Source of the DNA: Sphingobacterium bambusae
GTDB lineage: Bacteria; Bacteroidota; Bacteroidia; Sphingobacteriales; Sphingobacteriaceae
Length of the DNA stretch: 64,000 bases
Reading direction: 5' to 3'
NCBI RefSeq assembly: GCF_033955345.1
Contig: NZ_CP138332.1
Location: 868,001-932,000 of the forward strand
Position numbers and translations under genes: made by a program. Below are positions 1 to 7,888 of this stretch, piece by piece. The notes under the pieces are model-generated. The model ran no database searches. It was not told the origin of the DNA and was given only the letters and a program-made list of their open reading frames with translations. Numbering within the stretch: position 1 is the first letter of the stretch; each line of letters starts with the position of its first letter.

Positions 1-1170
1 AAGAATATCGAATCTGCAACATTGGAGGTAAAGCGTGCCAAGGCCGCTCTGCTCCCTAGCTTGCAACTGCAAATCCAAGCAAACACGACCAATCCATCTA
101 ACAACAGTTTAAATGGCGTTAGCTTATCGCAGTTTTTAGGACAAAACCATATTGAAGATTACAATGCAGCACTTGCTGTATCTTGGGAAGCCGATATTTG
201 GGGAAAGATCAAAAGCCAAAAAGCAGCGGCTTTTGCCTCCTACCTGCAAACTACGGAAGCCAAAGCTGCCATCCAAACACAGCTGATCAATCAAGTAGCG
301 AAAGGTTACTATAGGTTGTTGATGTTGTACAGCGCCAAAGAAATCGCGGAACAAAGTCTGCGCTTGAGTGAGAACAGTCTTGCGCTAGCCCAATACCAAT
401 ATGAAGTTGGCGACATCAGTCTGCTTGCTGTAGAACAGATCGCCGCCCAAAAATTGGCCGCTGCAGCGCTAATCCCAGACTTTCAGCAGCAGGTTGCACT
501 ACAGGAAAACGCGCTACGCATCCTGAGCGGGGAGCTACCCGCGGAAATCCGCATCCAGAAAAAACTACAGGACGTAGAACTCCCCAGCCTGATCGGTGTG
601 GGGGTTCCGGCACAGCTGTTAAGCCAGAGACCAGACATTAAACAACGAGAATTGGCAATTGTGGCCTCAGAAGCCTCTGCGCATGCTGCCCGAGCACAAA
701 TGTATCCCTCGCTGGTTATTAGCGCCCAAGCCGGAGTCAATGCACTTACTGCCAGCAACTGGTTCAATATCCCAGCTTCGCTCTTCGGATCGCTGACCGG
801 CGGCCTGACCCAACCTATCCTTCAGAAAAGACAGTTGCGCACGCAATACGAATTGGCGCAAGTGGAATACGAAAAAAGTGTGATCCTGTTTAGACAAGCA
901 GTCCTAAATGCCACAGGAGAAGTGTCGGACGCTTTGGTCTCCATTCATCGTCTTGCGGAGCGCGAAAACATCGTTTTAGAAAAGACAGCCCGCCTTAAAA
1001 GTGCGATACAAAATGCTGATTTACTTTTTGAGACAGGTTCAGCGACCTATCTCGATGTGGTGGCTGCCCAAAGCAGTGCGCTGCAGAGTGAGCTTGAACT
1101 GGTACAGATACGCCAGTCAGAACTCGCAGCAACGGTAGACCTCTATCGCTCCCTTGGCGGAGGCTGGTAA
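1..1170 (+). CDS. RND-type outer-membrane efflux protein (TolC/NodT family), 5' truncated
   Basis: The reading frame is open from base 1, so the true start lies upstream; about 389 C-terminal residues are present. The family forms the trimeric outer-membrane channel of RND tripartite pumps and exports drugs or metals with an inner-membrane transporter and a periplasmic adaptor. The sequence shows the two-repeat OEP pattern: long amphipathic helices rich in Ala, Gln and Glu (for example LLEVEQIAAQKLAA-like stretches mid-protein), the SQRPDIKQRELAIVASEA segment typical of NodT proteins before the second repeat, and a C-terminal segment with SATYLDVVAAQSSAL and LYRSLGGGW, the usual family ending. 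The pump partners are presumably upstream, outside the window. The family call is firm; the substrate cannot be told. Confidence 0.93.
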   Translation, partial: KNIESATLEVKRAKAALLPSLQLQIQANTTNPSNNSLNGVSLSQFLGQNHIEDYNAALAVSWEADIWGKIKSQKAAAFASYLQTTEAKAAIQTQLINQVAKGYYRLLMLYSAKEIAEQSLRLSENSLALAQYQYEVGDISLLAVEQIAAQKLAAAALIPDFQQQVALQENALRILSGELPAEIRIQKKLQDVELPSLIGVGVPAQLLSQRPDIKQRELAIVASEASAHAARAQMYPSLVISAQAGVNALTASNWFNIPASLFGSLTGGLTQPILQKRQLRTQYELAQVEYEKSVILFRQAVLNATGEVSDALVSIHRLAERENIVLEKTARLKSAIQNADLLFETGSATYLDVVAAQSSALQSELELVQIRQSELAATVDLYRSLGGGW

Positions 1171-1200
1171 TACCTTTAAAAACTCGTTTTTATATACGAT

Positions 1201-1244
1201 GTCCCAAATTAACAATTCATAGGATGAGCTTGTTAATTTGGGAC
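1201..1244. terminator. Inverted repeat between convergent genes, probable bidirectional terminator
   Basis: A perfect 14-bp stem (1201-1214 pairing with 1231-1244) encloses a 16-nt loop. It sits between the end of the efflux gene and the end of the convergent receiver gene. A-rich and T-rich stretches flank it, but no clean T-run follows immediately on either strand. Its position between two convergent stops favours a shared terminator. Confidence 0.55.
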
Positions 1245-1283
1245 AAAAATAATTATAAAAGCAACGTGAGATCTATTCGCTTT

Positions 1284-1655
1284 CTAGGAAATCACCTTAT
1301 TAACGACAGAAAGCAAGTCCGCTATATCAAAAGGTTTTGCCAAAAACTTATCCGCCCCAGCATTCATGGCCACAGACTTTCCATTTAGGCTTGCCGATAT
1401 ACAAAGAATAAAAACATCGTCGAACTTGATATCAGCCCGTAGTTGACGAACGATAACATCGCCCGCCATATTGGGCATCCAAAGGTCGATGATCAATAAA
1501 GCGGGTTGGTTGATTTCTAAACGTGATATTAATTTTGCGCTATCAGGTTCTTTGTCAACCTGAGCGCCCGCACTTTCAACAATTAATTCCAACATATTTA
1601 GGATACCGTGATCATCATCACATATCATCACCTTGCTTCTATCGCGAACATTCAT
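1284..1655 (-). CDS. Single-domain response regulator (CheY-like receiver)
   Basis: A 123-residue protein made only of a receiver domain. The acidic pocket is D13-D15, the phospho-acceptor is D57 in LLIIDLWMP, the switch Ser is S87 and the conserved Lys is K107 in FLAKPFD. There is no output domain, so it probably acts as a phosphorelay intermediate or by protein contact. The five-PAS histidine kinase at 2872-5865 lies about 1.2 kb away on the other strand and also lacks a receiver, which makes it a candidate partner, but nothing in the sequence proves this. The ATG at 1655 gives a normal receiver length. Confidence 0.9.
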   Translation of the reverse strand: MNVRDRSKVMICDDDHGILNMLELIVESAGAQVDKEPDSAKLISRLEINQPALLIIDLWMPNMAGDVIVRQLRADIKFDDVFILCISASLNGKSVAMNAGADKFLAKPFDIADLLSVVNKVIS

Positions 1656-1892
1656 CGTGTTTTCTCCCCTTAATTACATGACATCATCTCCAAAAAACGT
1701 ATAACTATTGACCAGCTTTTTTGCGGATGAAACAGTTTTTACTTCTTTCTTGATAGAGCAAATCTCAGACCAATTGTTGTTTGCAACCGGATACTACACA
1801 AGCCGTATACTTAAAATGAATCCCTCAAGCCCATTAAACAACCGAAAATTATACACTGTAAAAAAGTATTACTCCAAAGGTCAAGATAAATA

Positions 1893-2681
1893 CTAACCAC
1901 GAAGCATGCTTTGACTGTAAAGTTCAGGTATAAGTGTGGATTGCCAATACTCTTTGGAGTCGATATCCATGATGCTGAGTCGTCCCTTTCCTCCAGCACC
2001 CGTATCCATATTGGTGATATTAAACACGGTCATGGGTTGATCCGAATTCCAGTTGATCGTCTGTGTGTGCCCAATATAGATTTCTGCAAACGATGTTTTT
2101 TGGTTTCCCCATGGAGCGTAAACATCTGGATCAATCCCATTCATTGCATCCATCCACAATGATCGGTCAAAGTAGTAGTTTTCTTCATCCTGCCCGTGGA
2201 AATAGGTTCTTGTATCAAATCCAGCATGCACAAATAGGCGCTTTTGATCGTCTATATAATAAAGCCGTTGCTCTTGAAAGAATTGATGATGATGTGCTGG
2301 TATGCGATGGGGCGCAAGCGTCGTTTCAAAGCCATCTCCTTTTGGAAAATAAATATCGGGAGGTTGAACATGTCGAAGATAGGAAATAATTGTTCCCACA
2401 GCGCCATGCCTCCAGTGACGAGGATGCCTGCCCGTTTCAAGAAACTCCATGAACCAGACGTCATGGTTGCCTTTGATAGCAATCAGGTTCTTAATTTTCA
2501 ACAGCTCCTCCACACATTCGAATGCTTGATCTTTACCGTCCAGCACGTCCCCCAATTGGATCAATGTATCCACTTCATAATCGAAACCCGATAGCTGCAG
2601 ACATTCCTGCAAAGCTGCAAAGGCACCGTGAATATCGCCCATCACAAACGTACGTTTAGTTCCTCCATCCATAGCGTGCAT
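1893..2681 (-). CDS. Metallophosphoesterase, PPP/Ap4A-hydrolase-like phosphatase
   Basis: A 262-residue cytoplasmic protein of the calcineurin-like phosphoesterase superfamily. All metal-site motifs are visible: GDIHG (15-19), GDVLDGK (44-50) and GNHD (71-74). Downstream histidines, in VHAGFDTRT and in GHTQTINW, complete the dinuclear site. The GDxHG...GDxxDxG...GNHD pattern and length fit bacterial PPP-type protein phosphatases or symmetrical diadenosine-tetraphosphatase relatives. The substrate (phosphoprotein or dinucleotide polyphosphate) cannot be decided from sequence. It is a single gene with no evident operon partner; M4 is an alternative start. Confidence 0.85.
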   Translation of the reverse strand: MHAMDGGTKRTFVMGDIHGAFAALQECLQLSGFDYEVDTLIQLGDVLDGKDQAFECVEELLKIKNLIAIKGNHDVWFMEFLETGRHPRHWRHGAVGTIISYLRHVQPPDIYFPKGDGFETTLAPHRIPAHHHQFFQEQRLYYIDDQKRLFVHAGFDTRTYFHGQDEENYYFDRSLWMDAMNGIDPDVYAPWGNQKTSFAEIYIGHTQTINWNSDQPMTVFNITNMDTGAGGKGRLSIMDIDSKEYWQSTLIPELYSQSMLRG

Positions 2682-2860
2682 TTAGTAATAAACGCAAACC
2701 GGCCTAAATAGATTTTACGATGTTAAAAAATAATAAAAGCCAACACACTACAGCCCATCCTATTTTTGTAAATTCAAAAAAATATTAATTAGTGCCAAAA
2801 AGGTGATAAAAATCACTCCAATCCTAGCGTCCCCCTTGCCGTAACATGCCATTATTACCG

Positions 2861-2868
2861 TATATTTG
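2861..2868 (+). promoter_or_regulatory. Possible Bacteroidota -7 element (TAnnTTTG)
   Basis: TATATTTG matches the Bacteroidota -7 consensus TAnnTTTG exactly. A partial -33 element (TTG at 2836-2838) lies 22 bases upstream. The kinase ATG follows only 3 bases after the element, so transcription from here would give a leaderless or nearly leaderless message. The match could be chance. Confidence 0.25.
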
Positions 2869-2871
2869 TAG

Positions 2872-5865
2872 ATGCCACATACACAGAAGGACATCTTCCT
2901 AGCCTTAAACCATAGTCCAGAAGCAACGGCTATTTATAACAACAGTTCGATAAGAATTGCCTATGTCAATCTTAAGATGTTGGAGATATGGGATAAAGAG
3001 GCCGACATTATCGGATCTAATTTTGGCGATGTTTTCCCAGAATTCCGGGAGCAGGGCTTTGACGACATCTTGAAGAACGTATGGAGGAGTGGAGAAACCT
3101 ATATGGCAGAAAATACGGCAGCGGATGTCAAGGTAAATGGTGTATTGACGCGTTTTTATTTTGACTTCACTTACAAAGCGCTCCAAAAGAATGGTGAGAC
3201 CTATGCGATCTTACATACAGCACGTGAAGTATCGGAAAGAATGGCTGCATGGGATAAATTGGCCGAAAAAGAACGTATACAGAAGTCCCTCAACGAGGAT
3301 TTGGCAGCTTCCAATGAAGAAATTCAGGCCTATGCCGAGGAATATCAAGCTATTAATGAAAAGTTGCAAGACACCTTACAGGATCTAAGTCTTTCCTACC
3401 ATCAACTCCAAGAAATCCACGATAAGCTTTCTGCTACCGAAAATCGGGCGACCTATTTGCTGGAGCAAATGCCCTTAGCTATTGGCGTGTACGATGTACT
3501 TACGGAAGCCATCCAAACCGGAAACCACTTGTTCAAGGATTTGTGGCAAGTGGATGATTTTTCGACAAATGGACACCTATCATCTTTTCTGTCGCCAATT
3601 TGGCAAAAATTTTTCGAGGAAATGATCAACCGCGTGCGGCATACAGGAAAGAGCAAAACAGTACTCGACAAGAAAATCAATACCAACAGGGACCACGAAG
3701 CATTCAAGTCCTTTTACAACTTCGTTTTTCAACCCATAAAAAATCAAGCGAATCAAGTAGTTGCCATCCTTATCGTAGCAAACGAGGTAACCGATCAGAA
3801 GTTGGAGAAAGAAAAGGTAGACCTTGCTTTGGAACAAGCCCGGCTGGCCAAAAAAGCAGCTGGTTTTGGGGTGTTCGATTTCGATCTTGCCCGAGAACGG
3901 TTGACCGGCGATAAGCGTTGCCGCCAAGTGCTGCAGCTCGATGAGGAAAAACCCATTTTTTACAAAGAAGATTTCATTGAACGTATACACCTACAGGATC
4001 GAGCGCGCGTACAGCAGGAAATCAGACAGACCTTCCATCGAAAAAATCTGAACAGCCACCTCTCTACAACCTTTCTGCTCGAACAAGCAGAAGAGTTTCC
4101 CAAAATCTGGGTGCAGCTTATCGGAGAGGTTTATTACGACAAAAAAGGGCTCGCCGCACGTTTTATTGGAACTATTGCCGATGTAAGCGAAGACATGCAG
4201 CTCCGGCAGGAACTGCTAGACAGAGAAAAGAACCTCCAAGAAAGCAACGAAGAACTTGCCGTCACGATGGAAGAGCTTGCCGCCACCAACGAAGAGCTGC
4301 TCGCCATTAATGAGGAGCTGCAACGTAGTAAATCATTGACAGAACAAGTAAATACAGAATTAACGACAACCTACAATAAATTGCTGGTTAGCGAAGAGCG
4401 ACTGGAAGTTGCTATCCGATCGTCACAAATGGGCGTTTGGGATGTCAACTTTATCGATGAAACCCTCAATTGGGATGCTCGAGCGAAAGAGATATTTGGC
4501 CTAGACCCTGAAAAACCTGTTCCATATGGACAACGTTGGAACCATATCCATGATGAAGATCTACCAGCTGTGGAGATGGCCGTTAGCATGTCCAAAAAAC
4601 CATCATCCGAGGGTCTATTCAACACGCAATTTAGAACGACGCCCAATGAAGAGGGAAACTCTAAATGGGTGCAGCTGCAGGGTCAGGTATACTTCTCTGA
4701 AGTGGGTGATCCTGTTCGCTTTGCGGGAACAGTGGTTGACATTACGGAGAAGATCGTCTCGCAGCAGCAGATCGATGTGATCAACCGCTCTATTGCGCAA
4801 AAGGAAATCGAGCAACGCATGATTGTCGATGCCGGAAAAATAGGCACCTATTCTTTCGATCTGCAGAGTAAAGTCGTCACGACAAACAAACATCTACGCG
4901 AATTGCTACAGCTGGATGGAAATAAGGATATTTGGACCGAGCGCATCTTCCGTAGACAGGTACATATACAGGGCGAAAGACAGGAGACATCACTATTGAG
5001 CATTATCTCCGATCAGGAGCTGTTCGATGTCGAATTTGAGTTGGAATCCACCACCAATACTAATAAAATATGGCTACGATCCATTGGGCAGAGCACTTTT
5101 GATAGCGAAACTGGAACAAAAATGGTTTACGGTATCCTGCTCGATATTACCTTGCAGAAACTGGAAGAAAAGCGTAAGATGGACTTCTTAGGCATTGTTT
5201 CCCATGAGCTGAAATCGCCCCTCACATCCCTTTCGGGTTATATCCAAATTCTAGAAAACAAAAGCAAAAACTTGGAGGATAAACTTTTCTCCTCGTTGCT
5301 TGCCAATGCTTCACGGCAAAACGTACGCATGCGCAACCTGATCGAAGGTTTCTTGGACGTGGCACGTATTGGTGAGGGCAAATTGGGATTGAAATTAGTG
5401 TCGTTTGACACACAGGAATTACTCGAGCAGATCAGGCAGACCTATATGGTGACCACAGATAGCCATCGCATGATCTTTCAAATCGACACCCAACATATGC
5501 TGACTGCCGACCAAGATAAGATCGAACAGGTGATTGTCAATTTCATCAACAATGCCATCAAGTATGCACCGATAGGGTCTGAAATTAAAATAGAAGCCAC
5601 GGTTCATGAAGAAGTATTTTTAGTTCGCGTGACCGATCAGGGTCCCGGGATATCCGCGGATAACAAACAAAAAATATTTACCCGTTTTTTCCGCGTGGAA
5701 AACGAGCAAACCGAACTGATCAGTGGCTTTGGCATCGGCCTCTATATTTGCAGCGAGATTATTAAGCTACATGGCGGGCAAATTGGCCTCGATAGCGAAC
5801 AAGGAAAAGGAGCTACATTTTGGTTTAAAGTGCCCATAGCTTCTTCCACAATTACACTTTTGTAA
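2872..5865 (+). CDS. Cytoplasmic multi-PAS sensor histidine kinase
   Basis: A 997-residue histidine kinase without a signal peptide or membrane segment, so it senses an intracellular cue. Five PAS-type modules begin near residues 7, 190, 326, 511 and 650. A coiled-coil of Glu/Leu/Asn-rich repeats lies at about 445-500, and a shorter one at 130-185. The HisKA H-box has the phospho-acceptor H778 in IVSHELKSPLTS. The HATPase domain has the N-box at N890-N894, G1 as DQGPGIS (922-928) and G2 as GFGIGLYI (952-959). There is no receiver or output domain, so the phosphate must leave to a separate regulator; the lone receiver at 1284-1655 is the nearest candidate. The PAS ligand cannot be inferred. 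Confidence 0.93.
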   Translation: MPHTQKDIFLALNHSPEATAIYNNSSIRIAYVNLKMLEIWDKEADIIGSNFGDVFPEFREQGFDDILKNVWRSGETYMAENTAADVKVNGVLTRFYFDFTYKALQKNGETYAILHTAREVSERMAAWDKLAEKERIQKSLNEDLAASNEEIQAYAEEYQAINEKLQDTLQDLSLSYHQLQEIHDKLSATENRATYLLEQMPLAIGVYDVLTEAIQTGNHLFKDLWQVDDFSTNGHLSSFLSPIWQKFFEEMINRVRHTGKSKTVLDKKINTNRDHEAFKSFYNFVFQPIKNQANQVVAILIVANEVTDQKLEKEKVDLALEQARLAKKAAGFGVFDFDLARERLTGDKRCRQVLQLDEEKPIFYKEDFIERIHLQDRARVQQEIRQTFHRKNLNSHLSTTFLLEQAEEFPKIWVQLIGEVYYDKKGLAARFIGTIADVSEDMQLRQELLDREKNLQESNEELAVTMEELAATNEELLAINEELQRSKSLTEQVNTELTTTYNKLLVSEERLEVAIRSSQMGVWDVNFIDETLNWDARAKEIFGLDPEKPVPYGQRWNHIHDEDLPAVEMAVSMSKKPSSEGLFNTQFRTTPNEEGNSKWVQLQGQVYFSEVGDPVRFAGTVVDITEKIVSQQQIDVINRSIAQKEIEQRMIVDAGKIGTYSFDLQSKVVTTNKHLRELLQLDGNKDIWTERIFRRQVHIQGERQETSLLSIISDQELFDVEFELESTTNTNKIWLRSIGQSTFDSETGTKMVYGILLDITLQKLEEKRKMDFLGIVSHELKSPLTSLSGYIQILENKSKNLEDKLFSSLLANASRQNVRMRNLIEGFLDVARIGEGKLGLKLVSFDTQELLEQIRQTYMVTTDSHRMIFQIDTQHMLTADQDKIEQVIVNFINNAIKYAPIGSEIKIEATVHEEVFLVRVTDQGPGISADNKQKIFTRFFRVENEQTELISGFGIGLYICSEIIKLHGGQIGLDSEQGKGATFWFKVPIASSTITLL

Positions 5866-5881
5866 TAAACTGTTCTGCCGC

Positions 5882-6895
5882 CTATTGTTTAGTAAAATCG
5901 TGATCGCTCAGGGTTTCTAGAAAAGTAATTAAGTCGCTTTTCTCCTGCTCCGTCAAGGGAATTCGATTACCGTTTTCTTTCAATATAGGATCTAAGTTAT
6001 CGGCCGCGACAACGCCTTGATCAAAATAATCCAGTACAGCTTTTAAGGTAGCGAACTGTCCGAAGCTACCATAGGGCGCTGTAAAAGCAACATTACGTAA
6101 AGAAGGCACACGAAATTTTAGATAATCATCAGCACGGCCCGTAACACGGGCCCTTCCAGCTTCTTCCGTGCTCGGATTTACGGGAAACCCTATGTTACGG
6201 AACGATTGATCGGTGAATAGTGCAGCGCTATGGCAGCTCGCACATTTCTGTTGAAACAGTTCAAATCCTCTAGCCTCTATTTCAGTGAATGCTTCGCCCT
6301 CTTGCCGCATCACCTTGTCGTACTTGCTGTTCGCCGAAATCAAGGTATACTCATACTGGGCAATGCTTTGGTAAATTCGATCCGCCGTAATATTTTCGTC
6401 GCCAAAAGCCTTTTTAAATAAAGAACGGTAACCGTCTTCTGCACTTAGTTTGCCGATAACCTCCACAATAGAAGAATTCATTTCTTCATGCGTGATGATA
6501 GGCACTAACACCTGCTTCTCCAATTGCAGCATATTGCCATCCCAGTTGTAAAATTTCATAAAGGCCATATTTTGTACGGGAGGTGTATTGCGAAGCCCTA
6601 CCCTTCCTTGAATACCCAAGGCTTGGGAATTGGCATCAGCAAAAGCATGTGCAGGCTTATGGCAGCTTGCACAGGAAATGCTGTTATCTCTACTAAATTT
6701 GGGTTCATGAAAAAGACGCTCACCAAGTTCAACGCCATACTTTGTCGGCAAATTTTGCGATACGGCTGTATTTAAGACGGGAAATCCTTCAGGAATATCC
6801 AACTGCAGGACAGGATTATCGAGAACAAAGGGCTCTTCTTTGCTACAGGATAGTACGATAAGCAGTAGCGCAAGCACGAAAATAACTTTTTTCAA
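5882..6895 (-). CDS. Di-heme cytochrome c peroxidase/MauG-family lipoprotein, MbnH-like
   Basis: A 337-residue exported lipoprotein (lipobox ending at C17) with two c-type haem sites, CASCH at 75-79 and CASCH at 218-222, in the spacing of the bacterial di-haem peroxidase/MauG superfamily. MauG relatives use hydrogen peroxide to oxidise a partner protein. MbnH, the closest functional analogue, oxidises a tryptophan of MbnP to kynurenine. The gene follows an MbnP-like gene on the same strand, so the MbnH role is the best inference over simple peroxide removal. The frame shows no ATG that fits: the start is a TTG at 6895, directly before the Lys-Lys of the signal peptide. A 13-bp hairpin lies between it and the upstream gene. 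Confidence 0.88.
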   Translation of the reverse strand: MKKVIFVLALLLIVLSCSKEEPFVLDNPVLQLDIPEGFPVLNTAVSQNLPTKYGVELGERLFHEPKFSRDNSISCASCHKPAHAFADANSQALGIQGRVGLRNTPPVQNMAFMKFYNWDGNMLQLEKQVLVPIITHEEMNSSIVEVIGKLSAEDGYRSLFKKAFGDENITADRIYQSIAQYEYTLISANSKYDKVMRQEGEAFTEIEARGFELFQQKCASCHSAALFTDQSFRNIGFPVNPSTEEAGRARVTGRADDYLKFRVPSLRNVAFTAPYGSFGQFATLKAVLDYFDQGVVAADNLDPILKENGNRIPLTEQEKSDLITFLETLSDHDFTKQ

Positions 6896-6924
6896 AACGA
6901 AAAACTTATGTAAATAGTTTGAGC

Positions 6925-6957
6925 TGATCTACCGCCGTTAATTCCGGCGGTAGATCA
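6925..6957. repeat. Intercistronic 13-bp hairpin between MbnP-like and MbnH-like genes
   Basis: A perfect 13-bp GC-rich stem (6925-6937 pairing with 6945-6957) with a 7-nt AT-rich loop lies in the 71-bp gap between the two genes. No T-run follows it on the minus strand. It may be an mRNA-processing or stability element, or a weak attenuator that lowers the di-haem gene relative to the MbnP-like gene. Confidence 0.5.
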
Positions 6958-6966
6958 TCCCTACTC

Positions 6967-7824
6967 TTAATTTGTTACGGCCGAAACAGAAAACATGCCG
7001 GTCAGGTCATTTGTACCGTTTCCGCCCAAGTTATCAACGTAAAGTACCATATTTGCTGCCGTATGCACACTGGGTGTAGCATTACCGTCGCCTAAGGTTA
7101 TGGTATTTATTTTACCGCTCAACAGTTTATCGAAGTCAGCTTTGATACTGATTCGTGGTGCACTTTGCCCAACGATGGCATGTGTGGAGAGGTCTAAAAT
7201 AACATCTCGGTAAGCATCCACCCCTTGCACATAGCTTGCCGGATCGTCTTTCGTTCCCTCTACTGTGCTCCCCGTATGAATAGATAAGGTTTTGTTATCT
7301 GCCCCGTAAAACCCTTCTATTTTAGTAAAACGGTAGCCTGTTCCCCACTCCCAGTGCATCTGTGTATCATTTGCTCCTGCAATTCCATAAAACGAGGGGA
7401 AGCGTACCTGATCCAAGGTATTCAGCGCCTGAGATACACCTAATCCAAATTTGATCTGCTTGTATTCCCCCGCTGGGATATCACGCAAGACGAAGTCCAA
7501 CGTCGCTTGTTTAGATTGGTCGATCACCGCAGCGCCCCTATCGAGATCGGCAACGTGATACGGAAATTCAACGCCATCCGCTTTTACCAAACGTATGTTA
7601 CTGATAACATAACGTAATTCCGAAAAATGGTGTTGCTGTCCTTTTGCGGAGGTATTAACCGTTGCCTCGGTAGCACTTGCTGCGCCCAACACGATAGTTT
7701 CATCTTTAAAGGTGTTGTTAAAGTGTAACGTAAGGCTGTTGGCCACGGGAACATCACTTTTGCTACACGAGATCAGTGCTAAGAAACCTAATGTTAATCC
7801 TAAATAGTTCAATAAATTTTTCAT
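6967..7824 (-). CDS. MbnP-like copper-associated lipoprotein
   Basis: A 285-residue lipoprotein (lipobox LALISC, C20) of the MbnP family. The mature protein begins with a beta-strand NSLTLHFNNTF, followed by the family segments ELRYVISNIRL, RDIPAGEYKQIKFGLGV and HWEWGTGYRFTKIEG. In characterised MbnP, a tryptophan oxidised to kynurenine forms part of a copper(I) site; W158 and W160 in the HWEWG motif are the natural candidates here. The gene lies between the OprC-like receptor (64 bp away) and the MbnH-like di-haem gene, the usual MbnP/MbnH pairing. It is expected at the periplasmic or outer-membrane face, handing copper onward. The family is fairly certain; the modification is inferred. Confidence 0.85.
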   Translation of the reverse strand: MKNLLNYLGLTLGFLALISCSKSDVPVANSLTLHFNNTFKDETIVLGAASATEATVNTSAKGQQHHFSELRYVISNIRLVKADGVEFPYHVADLDRGAAVIDQSKQATLDFVLRDIPAGEYKQIKFGLGVSQALNTLDQVRFPSFYGIAGANDTQMHWEWGTGYRFTKIEGFYGADNKTLSIHTGSTVEGTKDDPASYVQGVDAYRDVILDLSTHAIVGQSAPRISIKADFDKLLSGKINTITLGDGNATPSVHTAANMVLYVDNLGGNGTNDLTGMFSVSAVTN

Positions 7825-7888
7825 TTTTCTTCGTTTTTATGCTGTAAATATTTCTGTCAAAATTTTAATTTAATCCCTTATTCCGCTG

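Noticed and set aside
1708..1896. Open frame of 62 residues in the gap between the receiver and phosphatase genes
   Set aside because: It starts with TTG, has no domain or signal-peptide logic, and runs into the end of the phosphatase gene on the other strand.
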